The translations under genes were made by a program, and so were the position numbers. Source: Allorhizobium undicola ORS 992 = ATCC 700741 (GTDB taxonomy: Bacteria > Pseudomonadota > Alphaproteobacteria > Rhizobiales > Rhizobiaceae). Taken from it: 64,000 bases of DNA. The notes beneath the pieces are model-generated. The model had not been told where the DNA came from, searched no databases, and saw only the letters and a list, made by a program, of their open reading frames with translations. Each line of letters starts with the position of its first letter. Position 1 is the stretch's first letter. The stretch covers positions 55,466-119,465 of the forward strand of contig NZ_JHXQ01000015.1 of NCBI RefSeq assembly GCF_000621665.1, given 5' to 3'. Shown here piece by piece: positions 1 through 11,571 of this stretch.

Positions 1-778
1 CTCCACGGGCGAGACGTTGATCTCGGCGGGGCGCGCCGCGGCCGTGCAATTTTCCCATTGCTCACCCATCGAGCATGTCTATCCCCTGATCCGCAACAAG
101 CGGCAAATGAGCGCCGTGCTGGAAGCGATCGATCGCGAACCGGGCATTGTGCTTTACACCATGGTCGATCAGGAGCTTGCGGCTCTGATCGATGAGGGAT
201 GTAGCAGTCTCGGTGTGCCGAGTGTCAATGTACTGGAGCCCGTCATTGGGACGTTTCAGACCTATCTGGGCCCACTCTCCCGGCGCAGGGTCGGCGCGCA
301 ATATCGAATGAATGCCGATTATTTTGCCCGCATCGAAGCCCTCAATTACGCCATGGATCATGACGACGGCCAGATGCAGGAGGATTACGAACAGGCCGAT
401 GTTGTCCTTGTCGGGATCAGCCGAACCTCCAAAACCCCAACCTCGATCTATCTCGCCAATCGCGGCATCAAGGCCGCGAATATTCCCATTGTGCCGGGAG
501 CGCCGCTGCCGCAGGCGCTTTTGAATGCCAAAAAACCGCTGATCATCGGATTGATCGCCACCTCCGACCGGATCTCGCAGGTGCGCGGACATCGGGAACT
601 GGGACATGTGCAGGGCTTCGATCCCGGTGATTATACCGATCGCGCCAGTATCGTTGAGGAGTTGAAATATGCCCGTATGCTTTGTGCGCGGCATAACTGG
701 CCGATCATTGATGTCACGCGCCGCTCGATCGAAGAAACGGCAGCCGCAATCATTGCGTTGCGCCAGAAGCTGGTCTAA
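1..778 (+). CDS. Pyruvate,phosphate dikinase regulatory protein (5' end outside window)
   Basis: This is the bifunctional Ser/Thr kinase and phosphorylase family (former DUF299) that switches pyruvate,phosphate dikinase or PEP synthase off and on. The reading frame is open to the left edge (STGETLIS precedes the first internal Met), so the true start lies upstream; this N-terminal STGET stretch is typical of the family. The P-loop-like signature [11 protein letters not shown] lies near positions 413-445, and DRASIVEEL and a [11 protein letters not shown] tail follow. The stop TAA is at 776-778. It lies 116 bp upstream of maf on the same strand. In alphaproteobacteria this gene commonly adjoins hemE and the replication origin, which suggests the origin lies just left of the window (inference). 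Whether the target is PPDK or PpsA cannot be told from sequence. Confidence 0.93.
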   Translation, partial: STGETLISAGRAAAVQFSHCSPIEHVYPLIRNKRQMSAVLEAIDREPGIVLYTMVDQELAALIDEGCSSLGVPSVNVLEPVIGTFQTYLGPLSRRRVGAQYRMNADYFARIEALNYAMDHDDGQMQEDYEQADVVLVGISRTSKTPTSIYLANRGIKAANIPIVPGAPLPQALLNAKKPLIIGLIATSDRISQVRGHRELGHVQGFDPGDYTDRASIVEELKYARMLCARHNWPIIDVTRRSIEETAAAIIALRQKLV

Positions 779-894
779 CCCGCTCCCTCTTCGATGTTTC
801 CCGTGAAAGAGGCTTGGGGAAACAAGTCGAAGGCCAGATGCTGACGCCGGATCGTGGCCTCTCTCGTTAAAAAATTGCAGATCGGATTGCCCTC

Positions 895-1491
895 ATGAGC
901 CAACTTGTTCTTGCTTCCACCAGTCCATTTCGCCGGCAATTGCTAACGCAGGCAGGATTGACCTTCGATGTTGCAGCTCCCGGCGTCGATGAACGCGAGA
1001 TCGAAAGCCGGGCGGAGCACCAGTCCTTGCTGCCGGACGAGTTGGCGCTTCTGCTGGGACGGGAAAAGGCTCTGGCCGTCAGCCGCCGCATGTCCGGAGC
1101 TCTGGTGATCGGCGGCGACCAGACGATGAGCCTTGGAAATCGCGTTTATCACAAGCCTGCCGACCGCAACGGCGCCCGCGAGCATCTGGCCTCGCTGCGG
1201 GGCAAGACGCATGTTCTCAACAGCGCTTTGGCCCTTGCACGGGATGGGGAAGTGCTTTGGCAGCATGTCAGCAAGGCGCATCTGACGGTTCGGGATTTCT
1301 CGGACACATGGCTTGAAGCCTATCTGGATCGCGCTGGCGATGCAGTGTTAAAAAGTGTCGGCGCCTATCAGGTGGAAGGTTTGGGCATTCAGCTTTTCTC
1401 CGCTATCGAAGGCGATTACTTTACAATCGTCGGCGTGCCGCTCGTGCCGCTTCTGACGCAACTGCGCTTGCAGGGTGAGATCGACCAATGA
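895..1491 (+). CDS. maf: Maf family nucleotide pyrophosphatase
   Basis: The 198-residue protein belongs to the Maf/HAM1-like family, which hydrolyses non-canonical or modified nucleoside triphosphates to monophosphates. The N-terminal signature [12 protein letters not shown] is close to the family LASxSPRRxxLL, and the central GGDQT and [12 protein letters not shown] segments match the active-site region. The C-terminal [11 protein letters not shown] and [12 protein letters not shown] segments are also diagnostic. ATG at 895 is the first plausible start. Its stop overlaps the aroE start by 4 bp (ATGA), which implies translational coupling. Substrate preference (dTTP/UTP versus m7GTP type) was not decided. 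Confidence 0.93.
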   Translation: MSQLVLASTSPFRRQLLTQAGLTFDVAAPGVDEREIESRAEHQSLLPDELALLLGREKALAVSRRMSGALVIGGDQTMSLGNRVYHKPADRNGAREHLASLRGKTHVLNSALALARDGEVLWQHVSKAHLTVRDFSDTWLEAYLDRAGDAVLKSVGAYQVEGLGIQLFSAIEGDYFTIVGVPLVPLLTQLRLQGEIDQ

Positions 1492-2348
1492 ATGATTCAC
1501 GTGAAACCATTTCGCCCCGTGCTTTCGTTGCCGGCTATCCAATACGGCATTCGCGCTCGCCGATCATCCACGGTTACTGGCTGCAACAATTCAATCTCTT
1601 CGGCTCTTATGCAGCCGTCGAGGTTTCGCCCGAGGATTTTCACGCTTTCATTGCGGGGTTGCGCAGCGGGGAATCCGGCTATCGGGGTGGAAACATTACC
1701 ATACCGCACAAGGAAGAGGCCTGCCGTCTGGCCGATCACGTCGATGACATCGCCAGAGAAATCGGCGCAGCCAATACCTTGTGGGTGGAGGAGGGAAAGG
1801 TGTGTGCCACCAACACCGACGCTTATGGTTTTGCGGCCAATCTCGACCAGCACCAGCCGGATTGGGCAAAGGCCGATAAAGCGGTGGTGCTTGGGGCAGG
1901 GGGAGCAAGCCGGGCCATCATTCAAGCGGTGCGGGATCGCGGCATTCGCGAAATTCACGTGGTGAACAGAACGGTCCAGCGGGCGCAGGAGCTGGCGCAT
2001 CTCTTCGGAGAAAGAGTGTTTGCACATGGCATGGCGGCTCTGGATGAGGTTTTGGGCGGGGCTGATCTTTTCATCAACACCAGCTCGCTTGGCATGAAAG
2101 GCGAGGCTTTCCCGAAGATCCGCTGGGACAGGCTGGCGGCCAGTGCCATCGTTACCGATATTGTCTATGTTCCGCTGAAAACCCAGATGTTGCGAGAGGC
2201 GGAGGCAGCGGGGTTGGCGACCGTCGATGGTCTTGGCATGTTGCTGCATCAGGCGGTTCCCGGCTTTGAAAAATGGTTTGGCCGCAGGCCAGAGGTCACG
2301 CCCGAACTCAGGCAGCGCGTCGAGGCCGATCTGGAGGCGCATGGGTGA
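1488..2348 (+). CDS. aroE: Shikimate dehydrogenase (NADP+)
   Basis: The 286-residue enzyme reduces 3-dehydroshikimate to shikimate in aromatic amino-acid synthesis in the cytosol. The substrate-binding motif HSRSPIIH is at residues 21-28. The catalytic lysine is K75 in [10 protein letters not shown], the conserved Asp lies in NTDAYGF, and the NADP Rossmann loop is [10 protein letters not shown]. It overlaps maf by 4 bp and coaE by 4 bp (GTGA), so maf-aroE-coaE are translationally coupled. A parS-like sequence lies inside its first codons (1493-1508). Confidence 0.97.
   Translation: MNDSRETISPRAFVAGYPIRHSRSPIIHGYWLQQFNLFGSYAAVEVSPEDFHAFIAGLRSGESGYRGGNITIPHKEEACRLADHVDDIAREIGAANTLWVEEGKVCATNTDAYGFAANLDQHQPDWAKADKAVVLGAGGASRAIIQAVRDRGIREIHVVNRTVQRAQELAHLFGERVFAHGMAALDEVLGGADLFINTSSLGMKGEAFPKIRWDRLAASAIVTDIVYVPLKTQMLREAEAAGLATVDGLGMLLHQAVPGFEKWFGRRPEVTPELRQRVEADLEAHG
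1493..1508. promoter_or_regulatory. parS-like site inside aroE
   Basis: TGATTCACGTGAAACC overlaps codons 2-7 of aroE. It shares 15 bases with the intergenic site at 10514. A weaker relative, TGTTTCCCGTGAAAGA, is at 795-810. Confidence 0.55.
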
Positions 2349-2935
2349 TCAGGCTCGGACTTACCGGCTCCATCGGCATGGGGAAATCCACCACTGCGGC
2401 GATGTTCAAGGATGAGGGCATTGCCGTTCACGATGCCGATGCCACGGTGCATGATCTTTATCGGGCAGAGGCCGTTGAACCTGTGGGCAGGCTATTTCCT
2501 GCTGCCGTCATCGGCGGCGTGATCGACAGGGCAATCCTTTCGCGCCTGTTAGCGCAGCAGCCAGAGGCGCTTGCACGCCTGGAGGCCGTGGTTCATCCGC
2601 TCGTGCGCGGGCGTGAACTTCGCTTTCTCGAGGACCAGGAAAAGGCGGGCGCAAGGCTGGTTGTCCTCGATATTCCCCTGCTTTATGAAAGCGGCGCCGA
2701 AAAGAGGCTGGACAAGGTGGCCGTTGTCAGTTGCCCTGCACAGGAGCAGCGTCGGCGCGTTCTGGCACGGCCGGGCTGGACGGAAGAAAAGCTTGATTTC
2801 GTGCTGTCCCGGCAAATGCCGGATGCAGAAAAACGCGCGCGGGCGGATTTCATAATCGATACCGGCGAGGGAGTGGATGCGGCCAGAAGGCAGGTTCGCG
2901 AAATCCTCTCCAGCCTCTTACAGGAAGAAAACTGA
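2345..2935 (+). CDS. coaE: Dephospho-CoA kinase
   Basis: The 196-residue kinase phosphorylates the 3'-OH of dephospho-CoA, the last step of CoA synthesis. The P-loop GSIGMGKST is at the N-terminus (about residues 9-17), followed by the family segments [10 protein letters not shown] and [14 protein letters not shown] at 2345 is chosen because it puts the P-loop at the usual distance from the N-terminus and overlaps the aroE stop as GTGA. An upstream in-frame extension would lie wholly inside aroE and has no family sequence. Length matches the family. dnaQ starts 2 bp after the stop. Confidence 0.96.
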   Translation: MIRLGLTGSIGMGKSTTAAMFKDEGIAVHDADATVHDLYRAEAVEPVGRLFPAAVIGGVIDRAILSRLLAQQPEALARLEAVVHPLVRGRELRFLEDQEKAGARLVVLDIPLLYESGAEKRLDKVAVVSCPAQEQRRRVLARPGWTEEKLDFVLSRQMPDAEKRARADFIIDTGEGVDAARRQVREILSSLLQEEN

Positions 2936-2937
2936 CC

Positions 2938-3648
2938 ATGCGGGAAATTGTATTCGATACGGAAACCACCGGTCTTGAAAACAAATCGGATCGGGTCATC
3001 GAAATCGGTGGCGTGGAACTCTTCAATCACTTCCCCACCGGCCGCACCCTGCATTTCTACATCAATCCCGGCGACAAGACCGTTCATCCCGATGCTTTGG
3101 CCGTTCACGGCATCACAGATGATTTCCTGAAGGACAAGCCGCGTTTCGACGAGGTGGTCGATGAAATCCTGGCTTTTTTCGAAGGTGCGAAATGGGTGGC
3201 CCACAATGCGACCTTCGATATGGGCTTCATCAACGCCGAGCTTGCTCGCCTCAACCGTCCGCCGATTGCCGGGGATATGGTCATCGATACGCTGGCGCTC
3301 GCGCGCCGCAAGCACCCGATGGGGCCGAATACGCTGGATGCGCTCTGCCGTCGCTACGGCATCGACAACTCGCATCGAACCAAGCACGGCGCCTTGCTTG
3401 ACTCCGAATTGCTGGCGGAAGTCTATATCGAGATGCTGGGGGGCCGGCAGGCTACCTTCGGCCTTGAGCAGGGCGGCAATCAGCAACGGCGGCAAAACGA
3501 GGAACAGCAGGAGGTCACAATTGCTCTTCCACCCAGGCCCCGTGCACTTCCATCCCGGTTGAGCGAAGACGAAAAGGCCCGCCATGCAAAACTGTTGCAG
3601 CGGCTTGGGGCAAAGGCCATCTGGAACACCTACTGCATAATTCCTTAA
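2938..3648 (+). CDS. dnaQ: DNA polymerase III epsilon subunit (3'-5' proofreading exonuclease)
   Basis: The 236-residue protein is the DEDDh proofreading exonuclease of the replicative polymerase. Exo I is FDTETTG with D7 and E9, Exo II is HNATFDMGF, and Exo III is HGALLDSELLAEVY. The C-terminal region after about residue 180 would bind the alpha subunit. A ribosome site (AGGAAG) precedes the ATG at 2938. The last five codons (YCIIP) and the stop lie inside a 106-bp palindromic repeat (3631-3736), so the natural C-terminus seems to have been replaced or extended by the repeat. It is the last gene of the operon and convergent with secB. Confidence 0.96.
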   Translation: MREIVFDTETTGLENKSDRVIEIGGVELFNHFPTGRTLHFYINPGDKTVHPDALAVHGITDDFLKDKPRFDEVVDEILAFFEGAKWVAHNATFDMGFINAELARLNRPPIAGDMVIDTLALARRKHPMGPNTLDALCRRYGIDNSHRTKHGALLDSELLAEVYIEMLGGRQATFGLEQGGNQQRRQNEEQQEVTIALPPRPRALPSRLSEDEKARHAKLLQRLGAKAIWNTYCIIP

Positions 3649-3736
3649 ATCGGAATCTATTTAAGGTGAAAATTATGCAGCAGATTTAAAGTGTTACAGC
3701 GTCCTTTGTGCGTTTGATAAAACGCACGGCGCTGTA
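3631..3736. repeat. 106-bp palindromic repeat, copy 1
   Basis: This matches 57263-57368 at 103 of 106 positions by eye, in the same orientation. It contains two adjacent hairpins. The first has outer arms CTGCATAATT (3633-3642) and AATTATGCAG (3671-3680) around inner arms CCTTAAATCG and, with one mismatch, CTATTTAAGG. The second has outer arms TACAGCG (3695-3701) and CGCTGTA (3730-3736) around GTGCGTTT-GATA-AAACGCAC (3708-3727). It lies between convergent genes and enters the dnaQ coding end. Brucella Bru-RS elements have a similar length and palindromic nature as I remember them, but identity with them was not checked. Confidence 0.9.
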
Positions 3737-3786
3737 TGCCGGTCCCTCCGGCAGCAATACGGAATAGGGCTTTCGAAAAGACCACG

Positions 3787-3820
3787 AAAAAAGCGAGGCA
3801 CCGGAATGCCTCGCTTTTTT
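3787..3820. terminator. Bidirectional rho-independent terminator, dnaQ/secB
   Basis: A 14-bp perfect stem AAAAAAGCGAGGCA with a 6-nt loop is followed by its complement ending in a T-run. The A-run on one side and T-run on the other let it work for dnaQ (+) and secB (-). Confidence 0.88.
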
Positions 3821-3839
3821 TTCGTCCGAAAAATTCCGC

Positions 3840-4298
3840 TCAGTTGTCGGTACGGCCCTGTTCGGCGGCAACGCGCTGGGCAAACATCTGCGCGAAATCG
3901 ATGGGATCGATCATCAGCGGCGGGAAGCCGCCATTGCGCGTGGCGTCGGCAATGATCTGGCGGGCGAAGGGGAACAGCAGGCGCGGGCACTCGATGAAAA
4001 GAACCGGCAGCATATGCTCCTGCGGGAAACCCGTAATGCGGAAAACACCACCATAGACGAGTTCGGTCGCGAAAACCGGCTTTTCGCCTTCACGTGCTTC
4101 GGCGCTGAGCGAAAGCACGACATCGAAATCCGTTTCGGAAAGCGCGTTGGCGTTCACATTGACATTGATGTTGATTGCCGGAGCCTTGTCACGGGCCTGA
4201 AGCGAGTGCGGGGCACCCGGATTTTCAAAGGAAAGATCCTTGATGTACTGGGCAAGGATATTGAGGGACGGGCCCTCAGTGCTGTTTTCGTTGGCCAT
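3840..4298 (-). CDS. secB: Protein-export chaperone SecB
   Basis: The 152-residue chaperone keeps presecretory proteins unfolded and hands them to SecA. Family segments seen are [16 protein letters not shown] near the N-terminus, [12 protein letters not shown] in the middle, and the hallmark [21 protein letters not shown] followed by [10 protein letters not shown]. Length is standard. It is convergent with dnaQ and 93 bp downstream of fxsA on the same strand. Confidence 0.97.
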   Translation of the reverse strand: MANENSTEGPSLNILAQYIKDLSFENPGAPHSLQARDKAPAININVNVNANALSETDFDVVLSLSAEAREGEKPVFATELVYGGVFRITGFPQEHMLPVLFIECPRLLFPFARQIIADATRNGGFPPLMIDPIDFAQMFAQRVAAEQGRTDN

Positions 4299-4391
4299 TG
4301 GGCTTCCTCAACGCTGATTTGGTCTGGGCCATCTAGCATTTTGGCTAACCCCTCACAACCCTTGCGCCCCAGAACCATGGCGCCCGCAAAC

Positions 4392-4898
4392 TCAGCTTTC
4401 GGGTGGACGATTGTTCCATGGCGTATCAGGCTTGCCCGGCTGGCGCTCGAAATCGGAGTGATCGAGATCGATCACCATATTGGCCGATGCGCCATGCTGG
4501 CTGCCGGAACGAGCCTCGGTGCGGGTTCGGCGGCTGTTGCGCACCGTCACGATCTGCGGTCGTAAAAAGTCCCAAAGCCGTGTCCTTACCATCGGAATAA
4601 GCAGCATGATGCCGAGAATATCGGTGAGAAAACCAGGAATGACGAGGAGGAGCCCGCCGAACATCTGTGCCGTGCCCTCCATCGCGTCGCGGGCCATCGC
4701 TTCGGGCGATGTGGCCTGGCGTTGCCGCAGCCGGTTTACGAGCGTGACGCCCTGCTGCTTGAGAACCAGTACACCAATCACGCCTGAAGCAATGACCAGC
4801 CCCAGCGTCGGCAAGACCCCGATCCATTGCCCCATCAGCACAAAGCCGGCAATTTCAGCCAGAGGCAGCAGAAGCAATAAAGCAGCCGGTAGATACAT
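4392..4898 (-). CDS. fxsA: FxsA family membrane protein
   Basis: The 168-residue inner-membrane protein has hydrophobic segments at its N-terminus (MYLPAALLLLLPLAEI and a following GQWIG..GLVIASGVIG segment) and at LLLVIPGFLTDILGIMLLIP, the typical FxsA pattern. Its role is poorly known; E. coli FxsA affects phage T7 exclusion by F. Start 4898 is chosen because AGGAGA lies six bases upstream; a longer frame begins at 4988 but adds no family sequence. The C-terminal tail is charged and variable. Confidence 0.88.
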   Translation of the reverse strand: MYLPAALLLLLPLAEIAGFVLMGQWIGVLPTLGLVIASGVIGVLVLKQQGVTLVNRLRQRQATSPEAMARDAMEGTAQMFGGLLLVIPGFLTDILGIMLLIPMVRTRLWDFLRPQIVTVRNSRRTRTEARSGSQHGASANMVIDLDHSDFERQPGKPDTPWNNRPPES

Positions 4899-5018
4899 CC
4901 TGTCTCCTAACATGGCCGGTTTTAGACCTGTTTCAGCGTTCCTGCCCCTTTGAATAAGGCAGATGAACAAACTATATGGTATCTTCAACGAAGAAATTAA
5001 ACGGCGGTTCGACGGTCC

Positions 5019-5711
5019 ATGGGCTCAAATGATTTTGTAACATTGTTTTTCCTTGCCGCAGCGGTGCTGATTTTTTTCCAGCTTCGCAGTGTGCTTGGCC
5101 GTCGAACGGGCAATGAAAAGCCTCCTGTCGATCCCTTTCAGCGCAATAGCTCTGCCGCCCCGGCCGATGACAGCAAGGTTGTCACGGTTTCTCGTCGCGA
5201 AGATGGCGAAGCGGAAAACCGCTATGCCGCCATCGATGCCTTTGCAGAACCCGGATCGGCGATCAATGGCCAGTTGCGGCAGGTGGCCGATGTCGATCCG
5301 TCCTTTGTTCCGCAGGAATTCCTCAAAGGTGCGAAAATTGCCTATGAGATGGTGGTGGTGGCCTTCGCCAATGGCGACCGCAAGACCCTGAAGAGCCTGT
5401 TGTCGAAAGAAGTCTATGACGGGTTCGATGCGGCGATCAGCGAGCGTGAACGCCAGGGCGAATTGCTGAAGACGACCTTCGTGGGTATCGAGAAGGCCGA
5501 AATCCTCAGCGCCGGTTTGAAAGACCAGGAAGAGCAGCTCACGGTTCGCATCGTCAGCCAGCTTATCTCCGCCACCTATGACCGCAATGGCACCCTGATC
5601 GATGGCGATGCCGAGAATGTCGGCGACGTCAACGACATCTGGACCTTCGCCCGTGACAGCCGTTCACGCGATCCGAACTGGAAGCTTATCGCAACCGAAT
5701 CCGAACAATGA
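5019..5711 (+). CDS. Tim44/TimA-family putative membrane adaptor
   Basis: The 230-residue protein has one N-terminal membrane segment (about residues 6-24, FVTLFFLAAAVLIFF), a disordered linker, and a C-terminal Tim44-like domain (about 90-230, with PQEFLKGAKIAYEMVVVAFANGD and a terminal DIWTFARD..DPNWKLIATE). Mitochondrial Tim44 tethers Hsp70 at the import pore; the bacterial role is uncertain and may involve envelope protein biogenesis. Its stop overlaps the mltA start by 4 bp. It is divergent from fxsA with about 120 bp between. Confidence 0.9.
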   Translation: MGSNDFVTLFFLAAAVLIFFQLRSVLGRRTGNEKPPVDPFQRNSSAAPADDSKVVTVSRREDGEAENRYAAIDAFAEPGSAINGQLRQVADVDPSFVPQEFLKGAKIAYEMVVVAFANGDRKTLKSLLSKEVYDGFDAAISERERQGELLKTTFVGIEKAEILSAGLKDQEEQLTVRIVSQLISATYDRNGTLIDGDAENVGDVNDIWTFARDSRSRDPNWKLIATESEQ

Positions 5712-6832
5712 TGGCATCCGATCTTCCATTTCGTTTGGAACAGACGGCATTCGATGCAATTCCTGGCTGGAGGGATGATGATCCCACCAGCCTTTTTCGC
5801 GTCATGGAAGACTGCCTTGCCCATTTGGATAAGGGAAAGCCTTACCGCACGGGGCGCCTCGGCCTTTCAACCGCCGATCTCCTGCCCCTCCTTGAGGCCG
5901 CCCGGCGAGCGCGCCCCGCCACGGCTGAGGCTGCCCGCCGCTTTTTCGAACGCCATTGCCGCGTCTTTCAAATCCGCAGGAAGGATGGAGAATCCGGCTT
6001 TGTAACCGCATATTACGAGCCAGAGGTCGATGTCTCCGATCGGCCGGATTCCCTCTTTCGCCATCCCTTCTACCGCCGCCCGGACGATCTCGTCGATCTT
6101 GACGACGCCAATCGTCCCGCCTTTATGGACTCCGGCTACATGTTCGGACACGCGGAAAATGGAGGCATAACGGTCTATCCCGACCGCCGGGCGATCGATG
6201 AAGGATTTTTGCAGGGGCGGGGTCTGGAGATTGCCTGGGCGCGCTCCCGCATCGATGTGTTCTTTGCCCATGTTCAAGGTGCCGCGCGCCTTGTTTATCC
6301 AGACGGCGCCATGCGCCGCATCACCTATGCCGCCAAGGCGGGGCATCCTTTTTCCGCCATTGGGGGGGTGTTGTTGCAACGCGGAGAGATCCCGCTCGAG
6401 CGCATGTCGATGCAGGCGATTCGTCGGTGGCTCGCGGATCATCCTGAACAGGCCGACGAGGTGATGTGGCATAATCGATCCTATATTTTCTTCCGCGAGG
6501 CGGAGGTGGAAGATGCGGATCGCGGGCCGGTAGCCGCCGCCAAGGTGCCGCTTCTGGCCGGACGCTCGCTTGCCGTGGATCGGTTGATCCACACATTCGG
6601 TTTTCCGTTTTTCGTTCATTCGCCAAGCCTGACCCGGCTGGATGAGGGCCGGGCCTTTGCCCGTTTGATGCTGGCACTGGATACCGGTTCGGCCATCGTC
6701 GGTCCTGCGCGGGGCGATATATTCACGGGATCCGGCTTTGAGGCAGGCGAACGTGCAGGCGCGGTGCGAAACGAAGCGGATTTTTACCTTCTCGTTCCTC
6801 GCGATGCAGCGGTGAGGTTCGGCGCATGGTGA
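5708..6832 (+). CDS. mltA: MltA-type lytic transglycosylase
   Basis: The 374-residue protein cleaves peptidoglycan glycan strands with 1,6-anhydro product formation. MltA domain sequence runs from about residue 90 (FVTAYYEPEVDVSDRPD) to the C-terminal 3D/barwin-like block with ALDTGSAIVGPARGDIF, which carries the expected catalytic Asp, and FTGSGFEAGERAG. No signal peptide or lipobox is visible after the ATG at 5708, which overlaps the upstream gene, so the export route is unclear. The gene overlaps smr by 7 bp. Confidence 0.92.
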   Translation: MMASDLPFRLEQTAFDAIPGWRDDDPTSLFRVMEDCLAHLDKGKPYRTGRLGLSTADLLPLLEAARRARPATAEAARRFFERHCRVFQIRRKDGESGFVTAYYEPEVDVSDRPDSLFRHPFYRRPDDLVDLDDANRPAFMDSGYMFGHAENGGITVYPDRRAIDEGFLQGRGLEIAWARSRIDVFFAHVQGAARLVYPDGAMRRITYAAKAGHPFSAIGGVLLQRGEIPLERMSMQAIRRWLADHPEQADEVMWHNRSYIFFREAEVEDADRGPVAAAKVPLLAGRSLAVDRLIHTFGFPFFVHSPSLTRLDEGRAFARLMLALDTGSAIVGPARGDIFTGSGFEAGERAGAVRNEADFYLLVPRDAAVRFGAW

Positions 6833-7389
6833 AGAAGGTGATCAGCGCGGAAGACCGCATTCTGTGGGGAAAGGTTGCACGCTCCACCCGTCCCATGCCC
6901 GGACGTCTGGAAGAATTGACCGCTTTCGAAGATCTGTTTTCCCTTGAGGAGGAGATGGCCAAGGCCAGTCCGGCGGAAATGCTGGCACCTTCCTCGCTTC
7001 AGCCATCCGCTGAACAGCCTGCCGTTGCGCCAAAGCCGTCAGGTCGGCATCATCCGCTGGAAAAGCCGGTGAAGCGCAAGCTCTCGCGGGGTAAATTGCC
7101 GCTTGAGGCGCGGATAGACCTGCATGGCATGATCCAGAGCGAAGCCCATGCGATGCTGCTGGATTTTCTGATGCGCGCCCATGAACGCGGGCTGCGGCAT
7201 GTGCTGGTGATTACCGGAAAGGGTAGTTCCATGGGCAGTGAGGGCGCCTTGAAACGTGCCGTGCCGATGTGGTTTTCCAAGCCGGAATTTCGCTTTCTGA
7301 TTTCCTCGCATGAGCCAGCGGCCCAGCATCACGGCGGGGAGGGTGCACTTTATGTCCGCCTTGCACGGCGCAGGGGAGAAGCATCATGA
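6826..7389 (+). CDS. Smr/MutS2-domain protein
   Basis: The 187-residue protein has a low-complexity N-terminal half and a C-terminal Smr domain (about 95-187) with RIDLHGMIQSEAH and HVLVITGKGSSMGSEGALKRAVP. Smr domains act as nicking endonucleases or RNA-binding modules; which applies here is unknown. It overlaps mltA by 7 bp and the next gene by 4 bp (ATGA), in a tight four-gene operon. Confidence 0.9.
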   Translation: MVKKVISAEDRILWGKVARSTRPMPGRLEELTAFEDLFSLEEEMAKASPAEMLAPSSLQPSAEQPAVAPKPSGRHHPLEKPVKRKLSRGKLPLEARIDLHGMIQSEAHAMLLDFLMRAHERGLRHVLVITGKGSSMGSEGALKRAVPMWFSKPEFRFLISSHEPAAQHHGGEGALYVRLARRRGEAS

Positions 7390-7751
7390 CCCCCTTCGGA
7401 GACGCGGTGCGCCGTCTGCGGGAGGAAAAGGGCGTGACGCAGAAACAGATGGCGAAAGCGATCGGCGTCAGCCCGGCCTATCTCTCGGCGCTGGAACATG
7501 GACGGCGCGGCAGGCCAAGCTTCGATCTTCTTCAGCGCATAGCCGGCTATTTCAATATCATCTGGGATGAGGCGGAAGCGCTTTTTGCCGATGCCGATGC
7601 CTCGCATCCGCGCGTGGTGGTGGACACGGCGGGAATGCCCGCGGCCTATACGGCTTTTGCCAATAACCTCTCACGGATGATTCGCACCCTGCCGCCGGAT
7701 GTGCTAGAGGAGATGCAAGCCGTGCTGAACAGGGCCGTTCGGCGGAAATAG
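7386..7751 (+). CDS. XRE-family helix-turn-helix regulator
   Basis: The 121-residue protein has an N-terminal Cro/CI HTH (about residues 5-60: FGDAVRRLREEKGVTQKQMA, GVSPAYLSALEHGRRGRPS). The C-terminal 60 residues have no recognised domain. Targets are unknown; its coupling to mltA-smr may mean local autoregulation (inference). It is the last gene before gyrB. Confidence 0.9.
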   Translation: MTPFGDAVRRLREEKGVTQKQMAKAIGVSPAYLSALEHGRRGRPSFDLLQRIAGYFNIIWDEAEALFADADASHPRVVVDTAGMPAAYTAFANNLSRMIRTLPPDVLEEMQAVLNRAVRRK

Positions 7752-7896
7752 CCGCGAAATCCCCTGATTTCTCACCTCAGGTGGCGCTACCGATTTGGAA
7801 GTCGCCGCAAAGTTCCTATAGTCCGGGGTTAAGACAATCGCGTGATTCGCGAAAGCATATTTCTCGCCTGCCAGCGGTAGCCGGATGATGCATTGA

Positions 7897-10386
<2,490 letters not shown>

Positions 10387-10417
10387 TCCGGGTAATGACA
10401 ATGACCGGCTGAATCAG

Positions 10418-10448
10418 AGTGGCGCCCGTGTGGCGCCGCTTTCGTTTT
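10418..10448 (+). terminator. gyrB terminator
   Basis: The stem AGTGGCGCC/GGCGCCGCT (one G-T pair) with loop CGTGT is followed by TTCGTTTT, 32 bp after the gyrB stop. Confidence 0.8.
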
Positions 10449-10513
10449 GGCATGTTCCGATCGCCGCTGTGAAAGCGCTCTGTCCGTGGTGCCGGGGAAA
10501 AGAATGGTTAACG

Positions 10514-10529
10514 TGATTCACGTGAAACA
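10514..10529. promoter_or_regulatory. parS-like site
   Basis: TGATTCACGTGAAACA differs at one position from the chromosomal parS consensus as remembered (TGTTTCACGTGAAACA). It is intergenic between gyrB and the nitroreductase. The same 15 bases TGATTCACGTGAAAC recur in aroE. A related 15-mer missing one central base (TGTTTCCGTGAAACA) lies nearby at 10572-10586. Confidence 0.65.
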
Positions 10530-10608
10530 TTCCGCAGCGACGGCATGAACCAGCCGGGGAGAGCAGCTCAATGTTTCCGTGAAACAATGAACCGCTCCAA
10601 AAGTCTTG

Positions 10609-11205
10609 TCAGGCCTTGAACTTGCCCTCGAAAGCCACCTCTGCCAGCGGCTTGCGGTTATTGGGCACTTCACGAGCCTGAAGGCCTTCTGGCAGAACGG
10701 ACTTGTCTCCCAGCTTGCCGATGGCCACGGCAGCTTCGATCCTGTATTCGCCGGGAACGCCAAGAACCGAGCTTGCCTTGTCGAAATCAACACCTGTCAT
10801 GGCGTGGGCATAATAGCCGGATTTCACGGCTTGAAGCGCCATATAACCCCAGGCTGCGCCTGCATCGAAGCTGTGGCTGCGCGAAGGCTTGGGCGCAGAA
10901 CCGTCAGCGGGGCGGCTGAGGGTGTCGGAGACGACATAAACCAGCGCGGATGCGTTTTTGGCCCAGCCCTGATTGAACTCGATCAAACCGCCCAGCAATG
11001 TGTCGAAGTGGGCATCGCCCTTCAGCGCGTAAACGAAACGCCAGGGCTGCATGTTGAACGCCGAGGGTGCCCAGTGGCCCGCTTCGAGAATGGCGAACAG
11101 CGCTTCCTTGCTCATGGCTTCGCCCGAGAAGGCGCGCGGCGACCAACGGTCGAGAAAAAGCGGGTCAATATCATATTCAGAGCTGCGGTTATTGCTGGCC
11201 GTCAT
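10609..11205 (-). CDS. Nitroreductase family protein
   Basis: The 198-residue FMN-dependent oxidoreductase-like protein has the family N-terminus DRWSPRAFSGEAMSKE, LEAGHWAPSAFNMQPWRF (FMN-binding region) and a C-terminal GVPGEYRIEAAVAIGKLGDK. It probably reduces nitro compounds, quinones or enones using NAD(P)H; the substrate is unknown. Start 11205 gives the usual length and has AAGGA upstream; a longer frame begins at 11253. It is convergent with gyrB and divergent from phaZ. Confidence 0.9.
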   Translation of the reverse strand: MTASNNRSSEYDIDPLFLDRWSPRAFSGEAMSKEALFAILEAGHWAPSAFNMQPWRFVYALKGDAHFDTLLGGLIEFNQGWAKNASALVYVVSDTLSRPADGSAPKPSRSHSFDAGAAWGYMALQAVKSGYYAHAMTGVDFDKASSVLGVPGEYRIEAAVAIGKLGDKSVLPEGLQAREVPNNRKPLAEVAFEGKFKA

Positions 11206-11571
11206 GGAGATAAAATCCTTTTTTGATGCGGTATGGAAAAGAAACGGATTCACGGGACGCGCGGGCAGGGGATTGGGCGTTCAAGCGCATACCCGCAAGC
11301 CTGACACTATATAACCCCTGTTGCGCCAACGAAAAGGAGAGAAGGAATAGTCTCGCCCTTCCCGAAACGTTACCTCTCGAGAAATTCCTCGTTTCGATGA
11401 ATGGGCAGGCCTTGGCCACAGGAAACCCCGGATTTTGTCTGGCTGGAAAAGTTAACTTCTTTGCGCCATATTCCTTGAGACACATCAGTTTGCCACGCTG
11501 CAATGCCCTGCAATATCGGGCAGCGGCTTCCGGGCTGGTCGGGAAACCCTTGAGGCAAGGATAAGCCTGCA
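11206..11571. other. Divergent intergenic region, nitroreductase/phaZ
   Basis: These 366 bp hold the promoters of two divergent genes. An AT-rich stretch CACTATATAACC near 11304-11315 could be a -10 region. No conserved ORF or RNA was recognised. Confidence 0.5.
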
